In this document: positions 43,106-50,256 of the stretch, piece by piece | Layout of the letters: each line of letters begins with the position of its first letter | How positions within the stretch are numbered: the stretch's first letter is position 1 | NCBI RefSeq assembly: GCF_010993745.1 | Contig: NZ_WOTN01000001.1 | Span: 1,615,235-1,679,234 of the forward strand | Source: Fodinicola acaciae | Lineage (GTDB): Bacteria; Actinomycetota; Actinomycetes; Mycobacteriales; HKI-0501 | Direction: 5' to 3' | DNA length: 64,000 bases | Position numbers and translations under genes: made by a program | The notes under the pieces: model-generated | Seen by the model: the letters and a program-made list of their open reading frames with translations, nothing else | Told to the model about the DNA's origin: nothing | Databases searched by the model: none

Positions 43106-44502
43106 CCGCGTTTCGGCTCCGCCACGCGTGGCTGCCAGGCGGACTGACCGGACCGCTGGAGATCGAGGTCGATCCCAAAGGCATCATCGCGGCGATCCGC
43201 ACCGGCGGCCATTTTCCAGACGCCACACCGCTTCCCGGCCTGGTCGTGCCAGGATTCGCCAACACGCACTCACACGCCTTCCACCGCGCGCTGCGCGGGC
43301 GCACGCACGACGCCGCCGGCACTTTCTGGACCTGGCGCGAGCGGATGTACGCGCTGGCCAACGCGCTCGACCCCGAGCTGGTCTATCTGCTCGCGCGCGC
43401 CGTTTACGCGGAAATGCTCGCCGCCGGCTACACCGCGGTCGGCGAATTCCATTACCTGCACCACAAACCTGACGGCAGGTCCTACGAGGACGATCCGTAT
43501 GCGATGACCGCCGCGCTGCACAAGGCGGCCACCGACGTCGGCATCCGGCTGACCCTGCTGGACACCTGTTATCTCAGCGCCGGCATCAACGCCGACCGTA
43601 CGCCGATTCCGCTTGCCGACGAACAAAAGCGCTTCACCGACGGCAGCGTGCAGGCCTGGTCGTGGCGATGGAAGTCCCTGCAGGAGGCATTTCCGGACGA
43701 CAGCGCCTTCCGGCTCGGTGCGGCGATCCACTCGGTACGCGCGGTGCCGGCGGCCGCCATCGAGACCATCATGTCCACAGTGGACGGTGACACGCCGTTG
43801 CACGTGCACCTTTCCGAGCAACCGGCCGAAAACGAGGAAACGCTGGCGGCGTACGGAAAAACGCCGACGACGCTGCTGTCCGACCACAAGGTGCTCGGTC
43901 CGCGTACGACCGCCGTGCACGCCACGCACCTGACCGACACCGACATCGAGATCCTCGGCGAGTCGCGCACCAACATCGCCTTCTGCCCGACCACCGAGGC
44001 CGACCTGGCCGACGGCATCGGCCCGGCCGGCCGGCTGCACGACGCCGGCGCTCGGCTGGTGATCGGCAGCGACCAGCACGCGCAGATCGACCCGGTCGCC
44101 GAGCTGCGCGCGCTGGAATACGGTGAGCGGCTGCTTTCCGGCACACGCGCCACCGGCGACAAAACAGGCCATAGTGCCGGCCGCCGCGTCCGCTTCAGCC
44201 CGGCCGAGCTGGTCAGGTTTGGCGCGGCCAACGGCTATCGCGCGCTCGGCCTGCCCGGCGGACAGCTCGTCGTCGGCGCACCTTTCGACGTGGTGTGCCT
44301 GCAGGCCGACTCGGCCCGCACCGCCGGCTCCTCGCCTGACCAGCTGCTGATGGCGGCGTCGGCCAGCGACGTGCTGCTGACCGTCGTCGGCGGCCGGATC
44401 CTGGTGCGCCAGGGCCGTCACCACCGGCTCGGCCGCGCCAGCGAGCTGCTGACCGACGCCATCGACCGGGCCTGGTCGGCCGTCAAACCGACCGAGGGCT
44501 GA
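43102..44502 (+). CDS. hutF: Formimidoylglutamate deiminase
   Basis: This 466-residue amidohydrolase converts N-formimidoyl-L-glutamate to N-formyl-L-glutamate and ammonia in the five-step histidine pathway. The N-terminal metal site is PGFANTHSHAFHRALRGRTH (HxH). YTAVGEFHYLHHKPDG and HVHLSEQPAENEETLAAYGKTP (metal His and catalytic Glu) follow, then TTAVHATHLTDTDIEILG and LVIGSDQHAQIDPVAELR (metal Asp). These match HutF/guanine-deaminase-like enzymes, and ERMYALANALDPELVYLLARAVYAEMLAAGYTAVGEFHYLHH is specific to HutF. hutH, hutU and hutI are not in the window, so this is part of a dispersed pathway. The 3' end overlaps the convergent gene at 44483 by 20 bp. Confidence 0.93.
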   Translation: MTAFRLRHAWLPGGLTGPLEIEVDPKGIIAAIRTGGHFPDATPLPGLVVPGFANTHSHAFHRALRGRTHDAAGTFWTWRERMYALANALDPELVYLLARAVYAEMLAAGYTAVGEFHYLHHKPDGRSYEDDPYAMTAALHKAATDVGIRLTLLDTCYLSAGINADRTPIPLADEQKRFTDGSVQAWSWRWKSLQEAFPDDSAFRLGAAIHSVRAVPAAAIETIMSTVDGDTPLHVHLSEQPAENEETLAAYGKTPTTLLSDHKVLGPRTTAVHATHLTDTDIEILGESRTNIAFCPTTEADLADGIGPAGRLHDAGARLVIGSDQHAQIDPVAELRALEYGERLLSGTRATGDKTGHSAGRRVRFSPAELVRFGAANGYRALGLPGGQLVVGAPFDVVCLQADSARTAGSSPDQLLMAASASDVLLTVVGGRILVRQGRHHRLGRASELLTDAIDRAWSAVKPTEG

Positions 44503-44797
44503 GCGGATCGATCAGGCCGACCTCCCACACGGTCTGATCGCTGTTCGGCTCCTCGATCAGCGCCAGGTTCTCCCGGATGTGGCTGAGCACCAGGTTGCGC
44601 GCGCCCACCAGGTCGGGCGCGACGCCGACCTGCTGGCGATACGCGCGCACCTCGTACGCCGGCAGGCCGCGGCCGCCGTCCGGCTCGCGCTGCGCCGGGA
44701 TCTCGCGGATCAGATAGCAGTCGAGCTGGTCGATGTCGCTCCAGTCGATGCCGATCATCGGCCCGTACAGCGTCCGCGGCATGTCCTTGTCGGTCAC
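44483..44797 (-). CDS. Hypothetical 104-residue protein
   Basis: The ATG at 44797 has GGAG a few bases upstream (AAGGAGTACGAGTGACC context). The sequence MTDKDMPRTLYGPMIGIDWSDIDQLDCYLIREIPAQREPDGGRGLPAYEVRAYRQQVG is acidic and soluble, with one cysteine and conserved-looking aromatic positions. It ends TVWEVGLIDPLSPRSV. I do not recognise the family. It overlaps the 3' end of hutF by 20 bp and is read divergently from the XRE regulator at 44981. Between the two lie two perfect palindromes, so its expression could be tied to that regulator. Confidence 0.6.
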   Translation of the reverse strand: MTDKDMPRTLYGPMIGIDWSDIDQLDCYLIREIPAQREPDGGRGLPAYEVRAYRQQVGVAPDLVGARNLVLSHIRENLALIEEPNSDQTVWEVGLIDPLSPRSV

Positions 44798-44880
44798 TCG
44801 TACTCCTTCAACGGCGGAGCTAACCGCCCCGATTTGTCGACTTTTCCGTCACGCGCTGCTGTGGCGGAATGACGCACAGC

Positions 44881-44957
44881 TTGACAGGAATGATCGAATC
44901 GCGCAAGCTTGCGCCTCGTCAGGTTGGAATCGCCAATGTTGAACGCGCGCGTTCAAC
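44881..44957. promoter_or_regulatory. Two palindromes and a -35 box upstream of the XRE gene
   Basis: TTGACA (44881-44886) is a consensus -35. GCGCAAGCTTGCGC (44901-44914) is a perfect 14-bp palindrome overlapping the expected -10 position. A perfect 20-bp palindrome, 44938-44957 (GTTGAACGCG/CGCGTTCAAC), lies 24 bp before the ATG at 44981. Both dyads sit in the intergenic region shared with the divergent gene at 44797. Confidence 0.6.
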
Positions 44958-44980
44958 TGCAATAGGGAGTCGAGAGAGAG

Positions 44981-45832
44981 ATGGCGCGTAGACGAGGTCC
45001 TTCACTGCGAGCGCAGTGGCTCGGCCAGCAACTCCGCGAGATGCGTGAGGCGCGGAAGCTGACGCTGAAGGAGTGCGGCGACTATCTGGTGCGCGACCAG
45101 GGCTCGGTCAGCCGCTTCGAGAACGCCACACTGCCGTGCCGGCCACAAGACGTGATGGCGCTGCTCAACCTGTTCGGCATCGACGACCCGCGCAAACGCG
45201 AGCACTACGACCAGGTGGCACGTGAGGTGTGGCAGACCGGCTGGTGGGACCGCTACGCCGAGGACCTGCACGAGAAGTTCATCGACCTCGCCTGGCTGGA
45301 GTCACGCTCCGACGAGATGCGCGGCTACGCGAGCCTGGTGATCCCTGGCCTGTTGCAGACACCTGAGTACGCCGAGGAAGTTATCCGAGCATCCGATCCG
45401 GACGCCTCGAATGAGCAGGTCGCCAAGTATCTGGAATTTCGGCTGACACGACAACGCGTTCGCGATGACGAGTCCAAGCGCTTTGCGTTCATTCTCGACG
45501 AATCCGTGCTGCGCCGGATCATCGGTGGACCTGCGATTATGCGTGCTCAGCTCGACTACCTGTTGACGCTGGCCAAGGATCCGCGCATCGAGCTACGCGT
45601 GTTGACTTTCTCGGCTGGTGCACACGCGGCTCACAACGGAGAGTTCCAACTGTTCGTACTGCCTGAGCCGTATCCCGAGGTGGCCTACTCGGAGACATTG
45701 GCCGGGTCACTGTACGTGGAAACTGAAGGCGTAGAACGCTTCTCCCGGGCGTACGATCTGCTTGGCAAGAAGGCCATGACCGCCAAGCAGTCCGTCGAGA
45801 TCATCTCGGCGGCCCGGGAGGACACTTCATGA
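44981..45832 (+). CDS. XRE-family regulator with DUF5753 domain
   Basis: This 283-residue protein starts MARRRGPSLRAQWLGQQLREMREARKLTLKECGDYLVRDQGSVSRFENATLPCRPQDVMALLNLFGI, an XRE HTH at residues 14-70. The C-terminal DUF5753 domain is recognised by SRSDEMRGYASLVIPGLLQTPEYAEEVIRAS, FRLTRQRV, FAFILDESVLRRIIGGPAIMRAQLDYLLTLA, IELRVLTFSAGAHAAHNGEFQLFVLPEP and YVETEGVERFSRAYDLLGKKAM. This architecture is the WhiJ/BldB-linked regulator type of actinomycetes. The gene overlaps the DUF397 gene by four bases, the standard pairing. Palindromes upstream suggest autoregulation. The pair can influence differentiation or antibiotic production in Streptomyces; the role here is unknown. Confidence 0.95.
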   Translation: MARRRGPSLRAQWLGQQLREMREARKLTLKECGDYLVRDQGSVSRFENATLPCRPQDVMALLNLFGIDDPRKREHYDQVAREVWQTGWWDRYAEDLHEKFIDLAWLESRSDEMRGYASLVIPGLLQTPEYAEEVIRASDPDASNEQVAKYLEFRLTRQRVRDDESKRFAFILDESVLRRIIGGPAIMRAQLDYLLTLAKDPRIELRVLTFSAGAHAAHNGEFQLFVLPEPYPEVAYSETLAGSLYVETEGVERFSRAYDLLGKKAMTAKQSVEIISAAREDTS

Positions 45833-46065
45833 TCGTTATCGGCCGCACTGGAACGCTGGACCCCGCCATCCTGAATGGCGCTGTCTGGCAGAAGAGCAGC
45901 CGAAGCCAAGGCGGCAGTGGCAACTGCGTGGAAGCCGCGCCGCTGGCCGACGGGTCGGTGGCCGTACGCCACAGCCAGCAGCCGGACGCCACCGCCATCG
46001 TCTACACCGCCGCCGAGTGGCAGGCTTTCCTCGTCGGTGCCAAGTCCGGCGAGTTCGACTTCTAG
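45829..46065 (+). CDS. DUF397 protein, partner of the XRE regulator
   Basis: This 78-residue protein has the DUF397 signature: AVWQKSSRSQGGSGNCVEAAPLADGSVAVRHSQQPDATAIVYTAAEWQAFLVGAKSGEFDF (W-x-KSS-x-S...G-x-CVE, then R-x-S..P, then F..W-x-x-F...K-x-G-E-F-D). It has no HTH or signal. It overlaps the regulator gene as ATGA and shares the final four bases with the convergent carboxylesterase gene. DUF397 proteins are believed to modulate their linked XRE protein, rather like an antitoxin and its partner. Confidence 0.95.
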   Translation: MIVIGRTGTLDPAILNGAVWQKSSRSQGGSGNCVEAAPLADGSVAVRHSQQPDATAIVYTAAEWQAFLVGAKSGEFDF

Positions 46066-47489
46066 CTGAGCCTGGTGACCTCGTCGTCCGGCGGCTCGAC
46101 GGCGAACCCGCCACCCCACACGCGCACGCGACCGTCGTAGACCGGCCAGCCGGGATCGCCAGTGGCCGCGAACCGTCCCCAGGCCTGGTGGATGTCGTCG
46201 CGTATGGCCAGATTGTCCGGCGTGTCGATGTGCGCCGCCGCGAGGCCGTCGAAGATGTACACAAGATCCATGCCGTGTCCGGCGCCGAAAGCTTCGCCAA
46301 GCGGCTCGGCGGTCAGCAGCGCAGCGTACGCGCGGCCGCCGGCCTCGACCTGCGCGCGTGCCAGCCGCCAGGCGGGCAGCTTGTAGATGGCGTCGCTCAG
46401 AAAGAGCGTACGCAGCGTCGTCAGGTCAGCGGACGGCGCGCGCTTGCGATAGGCGGCCAGCATGGCCTCCGGCTGCGCGATGCCGCCTCGGCCGATCTCG
46501 TCCAGCAGCGCGGCTTCGTCGGCCGGTGCGTACGCTTCGCCTTGCATCGCCTGAAAAGACCGCATCTCGTCGCGGTTTGCGCTGACCAGCAACGGAATGC
46601 CGGCGACCGATCCGTCGGTGACCGCGTCGTGCGGCCGGCGCGGCAGGATGTCGCCGTCGAGTACGGTCCCCCACGCGCGGCCGCCGGGCAGGTTGCGGCG
46701 GCCGAGGTCGTTGTCGATCACCACCTGCTGTGCCGCCAGAATCCGCTCGACCGGCAGCGCGGCCAACTCGTCCACAGTGGACACCTGTGCGGCGGCGAGG
46801 AAATCGGCGGTGATCTCTCGAGCCGTCTCCAGTGAGTAGACGCGCGAGGTGTTGCCGCTGCTCAAGATCGCCTTGTCAAACGTGCCGGCGGCCGCCGGCA
46901 GCGCGAACAACGAGCCGATCGAGAAGGCTCCGGCCGACTCGCCGGCGATCGTGACGTTGTCCGGATCGCCGCCGAACGCGCCGATGTTTTCCCTGATCCA
47001 CCGCAAGGCGGCGGCCTGGTCCCGCAGTCCGAGGTTGGTCGAGCCGGTCCAGCCGTGGTCGACAAGATGCAGGAAGCCGAGCGCGCCGATGCGATAGTTC
47101 GGCGCGACGACAACGCAACCGGTCCCCCGGCTCAGCGCCGCGCCGTCGGTGTTCGGTGGTGACGCCGAGCCGGTTTCGAAGCCACCACCGTAGATCCAGA
47201 CGATCACCGGCCGACGGCCGGAGACGTCCGGCGTCCACACGTTCAGATACAGGCAGTCCTCGCTGGTCGCGCCGATCGACGGCAGTCCGGACATGCCGGC
47301 GAAGCCGACCTGCGCCGGCGCCGGCGCGAACTCGACCGCGTCGCGTACGCCGCTCCACGGCTCGACCTCGCGCGGTGGCCGCAGCCTCAGCGCGCCGACC
47401 GGCGGTGCCGCGTACGGTATGCCGGCGAAAAGCAGGCCGTCACCAAGCGCGCGCCCGCGCAGCCGGCCGCTGGCCGTCACGATCTCCAT
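46062..47489 (-). CDS. Type-B carboxylesterase (para-nitrobenzyl esterase-like)
   Basis: The ATG at 47489 gives 475 residues; ATG at 47501 and the start at 47513 are in frame without support. It is an alpha/beta hydrolase without signal peptide. The oxyanion region reads VIVWIYGGGFETGSASPPNTDGAALSRGTGCVVVAPNYRIGALGFLH. The nucleophile is Ser in VTIAGESAGAFSIGSLFALP (GESAG). The N-terminal GIPYAAPPVGALRLRPP and ASTSEDCLYLNVWTPD (here GATSEDCLYLNVWTPD) are hallmarks of the family. The charge relay Glu and His lie later, with His probably in GAGHGMDLVYIF. It hydrolyses esters of small alcohols or aromatic groups. Its stop overlaps the DUF397 stop on the other strand. Confidence 0.93.
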   Translation of the reverse strand: MEIVTASGRLRGRALGDGLLFAGIPYAAPPVGALRLRPPREVEPWSGVRDAVEFAPAPAQVGFAGMSGLPSIGATSEDCLYLNVWTPDVSGRRPVIVWIYGGGFETGSASPPNTDGAALSRGTGCVVVAPNYRIGALGFLHLVDHGWTGSTNLGLRDQAAALRWIRENIGAFGGDPDNVTIAGESAGAFSIGSLFALPAAAGTFDKAILSSGNTSRVYSLETAREITADFLAAAQVSTVDELAALPVERILAAQQVVIDNDLGRRNLPGGRAWGTVLDGDILPRRPHDAVTDGSVAGIPLLVSANRDEMRSFQAMQGEAYAPADEAALLDEIGRGGIAQPEAMLAAYRKRAPSADLTTLRTLFLSDAIYKLPAWRLARAQVEAGGRAYAALLTAEPLGEAFGAGHGMDLVYIFDGLAAAHIDTPDNLAIRDDIHQAWGRFAATGDPGWPVYDGRVRVWGGGFAVEPPDDEVTRLS

Positions 47490-47534
47490 GCCACCGATCA
47501 TGCTCCATGTCATGCTCGTTTGCGGCGTGACATG

Positions 47535-49010
47535 TCAGGCCATCACCGCGGCGATGCCGAGGGTGAGCAGGCCCCGGACCATCCGCGAGGTGGCGTCCAG
47601 GAAGTCCGGCAGGCTGTCCTCCCCGATGCCGATCACCGGCATCGTCGCCCGCACCGCCTCGCGGACCGTACGCGTGCCGTCCAGCGCCACCAACACCTGC
47701 GCCATCACCGCGTCCAGCCGCACCGAGAACGCGAGTCCGCCGGAAACCTCCAGCTCGGCCGCCGCCAGTTCCCAGCCGCCGTCGGAACACACCAGCGACT
47801 GGGTGAACCGGTGCCCGGACACCAGCTGGATCCTCAGGTCGGCGATGTCCGGCCTGTCGCGGAGAAAGTCGTGTGCGGAAAACGCACGCTGGATCCGCTC
47901 GGTGGCCGATCCCTCCACCGCTTTCGCGTCGTCCGCGCGGATGACAGTGCCGTCGCCGTCGGTGCCACGCAACAAAACCGCGCCGAAGCCGATCTGCTCG
48001 ATCCCCTGATCGCGGTAATAGCCGGCCCAGCGGTCGACCTCGGTGGTGTACGTGGTGAGATCGGTGTCCAGATCCAGATTCCACCGAGCCGCATGGCCGA
48101 GAGGTTCGTTGGTGTGCAGGTGAATCAACCAGCTGTCGGCGCCAGGAGCCAGCCACTCGTGCAGCACCTCGGCCCAGTCGTCGCCGGCTTTCATCGGCCA
48201 GCTCACCAGAACCGCGCCGTATCCGCAGTCGGTGAGGTGTCGTGGCATGGTGCCGACGATTTCTCGACAAAGCGCCGCCGGCTCGCGTCCGCTGTCACGG
48301 TAGACGTAATCGCTGGCCGGCGAGATCACGTATGGCGGATTGCTGACGACAAGGTCGAAACGCTCGCCGTCGACCGGCTCGAAAAGACTGCCTTCGCGAA
48401 ACTCGATGTTGTCGACGCCATTCAGCGCCGCATTGAACCGGGCGTACGCGAGCGCACGTGGATTGATGTCGGTGGCGACGACGTGCTCGGTGTCTGCCGC
48501 GCACACCAAGGCCTGGATTCCGTTGCCAGTGCCCAGATCCAGCGCGGTCGCGACCTTCCTGCGTACGGTCAGGCTGGCCAGCAGCGCGGCCGGCGAGTTG
48601 ATTCCGGTGACATACAACGGATCGCCGCGTTCGGCCGGATCGTAGGGCGCATCCGAGGCGATCCACAGATCGATGCTCGGCACCAGCCGTATGGTGGCCG
48701 AGGCCGTGGACCCCTCGACCACGACCGCGCCACTTTCCAGCAATGCCGCGAAAGCCGGCTTTCCGAGCGCGGCCGTCACCCGATCGGCTGGCACGTCCCA
48801 GCCCATTGCCAACAGCGTCACCACGTCGGCGAGCGGACCCGGCTGCGCCGCGAGCCGCCGGCGATAGATCTCGCGGTCGGTGCGGCGCGCCGAGAGCGAG
48901 CCGTCGTTGCGCAGCAGGTCGCCGAGCGCGTCGACCGTGTAGCCGACCTTGTCCAGTGCCTCCCGCAGCGCTTCGAGATCGCCTCGCACCGCCGGTGTGG
49001 TCGCCGTCAT
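47535..49010 (-). CDS. N5-glutamine/adenine-type SAM methyltransferase with extra N- and C-domains
   Basis: This 491-residue cytoplasmic protein has a Rossmann methyltransferase core in residues about 160-300: ALDLGTGNGIQALVCAADTEHVVATDINPRALAYARFNAALNG (SAM-binding motif I and acidic motif II), then FDLVVSNPPYVISP (motif IV NPPY). NPPY enzymes methylate a planar amide or amino nitrogen, such as glutamine in release factors or adenine/guanine in RNA. The N-terminal 150 residues (LREALDKVGYTVDALGDLL... DREIYRRRLAAQ) and the C-terminal 180 residues are those of the actinobacterial DUF7059/DUF7782-type methyltransferases by appearance. The target is unknown. The gene stands alone, 20 bp from the carboxylesterase. 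Confidence 0.87.
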   Translation of the reverse strand: MTATTPAVRGDLEALREALDKVGYTVDALGDLLRNDGSLSARRTDREIYRRRLAAQPGPLADVVTLLAMGWDVPADRVTAALGKPAFAALLESGAVVVEGSTASATIRLVPSIDLWIASDAPYDPAERGDPLYVTGINSPAALLASLTVRRKVATALDLGTGNGIQALVCAADTEHVVATDINPRALAYARFNAALNGVDNIEFREGSLFEPVDGERFDLVVSNPPYVISPASDYVYRDSGREPAALCREIVGTMPRHLTDCGYGAVLVSWPMKAGDDWAEVLHEWLAPGADSWLIHLHTNEPLGHAARWNLDLDTDLTTYTTEVDRWAGYYRDQGIEQIGFGAVLLRGTDGDGTVIRADDAKAVEGSATERIQRAFSAHDFLRDRPDIADLRIQLVSGHRFTQSLVCSDGGWELAAAELEVSGGLAFSVRLDAVMAQVLVALDGTRTVREAVRATMPVIGIGEDSLPDFLDATSRMVRGLLTLGIAAVMA

Positions 49011-49077
49011 TCACGAATTCTCGCGTATCCGGTCGGCGATCGTGCCGCCACGGCGGCAGCTTGGCCCGATAGGGCAA

Positions 49078-50100
49078 TCAGGTCGTGCCGCGTACGACCA
49101 GCTCGGTCGGCACCACGACTTTGCTGCGTACGCTCGGATTCTGGATCACGGTCACCATCAACCGCGCCAGCTCGCGGCCCATCCGCACGGTCGGCTGCGC
49201 GATCGTCGTCAGGCCCGGCCGCATGCGCGCGCTTTCCGGTTCGTCGCCGAATCCGATCACCGCGACATCGCGCGGCACGCGGATTTTGGCGGCACGCAAA
49301 GCTCTGATCGCGCCCTGGGCGGTCAGGTCGGACGCGGCGAACAACGCGTCGAACGGCGCGCCGCGCGCGATCAGCTCCGTCGTCGCGGCGAATCCGCCCT
49401 CGTTGGTGAAATCCGCCTCGACGATCAACCGCGGCTCCTCGGCCAGGCCGACCGCCGCCAAACCCCGTTGATAGCCGGTAAAACGATCGACGCCGTGGCG
49501 TACGTTGGGAAAGCCGGTGACGGCCGCGATCCGCCGGCGGCCGTTGGCGTAAAGATACTCGACCGCTCGTTTCGCGCCGCCGACATTGTCCGCGTCGACA
49601 AAACACGCGCCGCGGGCCGCGAACGGTTTTCCCATGAACACCACCGGCACACCGGCCGAGAGCAACACGCGCGCCAGCGGATCGCGGCGCGGCGGCGCGA
49701 TCACCATGACACCGTCGACGTGCTGGCTGCGAACGTAATGCTCCAGCCAGTCACGGTCGCTGGCCGACCGGGCGATCATGATGACCAGCCGATATGGCGT
49801 TTCGGTCAGCTCGGCCGACAATCCCTCGATCATGCCGGCGAAAAACGGCTGCGCGAAAATGTTCTTCTGGTCCTCGGTGATCACCAGGCCGACGGTGTCG
49901 GACCGGCTGGTGACCAGCTGCCGCGCGGCCAGGTTGGGCACGTAACCGAGCTCGGCGATAGCGGCGCGCACCAGCTTTTCGACCTCCGGGCTGACCGGCG
50001 TCGAGCCTCGTACGACCCGGGAGACGGTCGACGGTGACACGCCGGCGCGCGCCGCCACCGCGTCCAGCGTCGGCCGAGTCGGCTTCCGCTGTGTGCTCAC
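49078..50100 (-). CDS. LacI-family transcriptional regulator
   Basis: This 340-residue regulator has the HTH PTLDAVAARAGVSPSTVSRVVRGSTPVSPEVEKLVRAAIAELGYVPNLAARQLVTSRS (residues 10-68, including the hinge LVTSRSDTVGLVI) and the sugar-binding-like sensor domain (EDQKNIFAQPFFAGMIEGLSAEL, DGVMVIAPPRRDPLARVL, GRRRIAAVTGFPNVRHGVDRFTGYQRG, GFGDEPESARMRPGLTTIAQP). No transporter or catabolic gene is adjacent; the S53 peptidase upstream and the methyltransferase downstream are unlikely sugar genes, so the target is probably elsewhere. A family 1 palindrome lies about 80 bp upstream, too complex to be its own operator. Confidence 0.93.
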   Translation of the reverse strand: MSTQRKPTRPTLDAVAARAGVSPSTVSRVVRGSTPVSPEVEKLVRAAIAELGYVPNLAARQLVTSRSDTVGLVITEDQKNIFAQPFFAGMIEGLSAELTETPYRLVIMIARSASDRDWLEHYVRSQHVDGVMVIAPPRRDPLARVLLSAGVPVVFMGKPFAARGACFVDADNVGGAKRAVEYLYANGRRRIAAVTGFPNVRHGVDRFTGYQRGLAAVGLAEEPRLIVEADFTNEGGFAATTELIARGAPFDALFAASDLTAQGAIRALRAAKIRVPRDVAVIGFGDEPESARMRPGLTTIAQPTVRMGRELARLMVTVIQNPSVRSKVVVPTELVVRGTT

Positions 50101-50178
50101 GCGTACCCCCGGTCGGACCCGTCTGATCAGCCGACATACCTGTCGACCGACCCTAGCGGACGATCACCCCCGTTTTGG

Positions 50179-50227
50179 TCGCATGGCCCCCATGCGTGCG
50201 TTGAGTGCACGCATGGGGGCCATGCGA
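50179..50227. repeat. Family 1 palindromic element after the S53 peptidase gene
   Basis: Arms 50179-50199 and 50207-50227 are perfect 21-bp inverted repeats with a 7-nt loop (GTTGAGT). The inner half-palindrome reads CGCATGG-CCC-CCATGCG, one base different from the 12757 copy. It lies 30 bp beyond the leftward peptidase stop (50257) and 79 bp before the LacI start, consistent with a terminator. Confidence 0.88.
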
Positions 50228-50256
50228 ACTTTCGTGGGAGTCGCGCGGCGAAAGCC

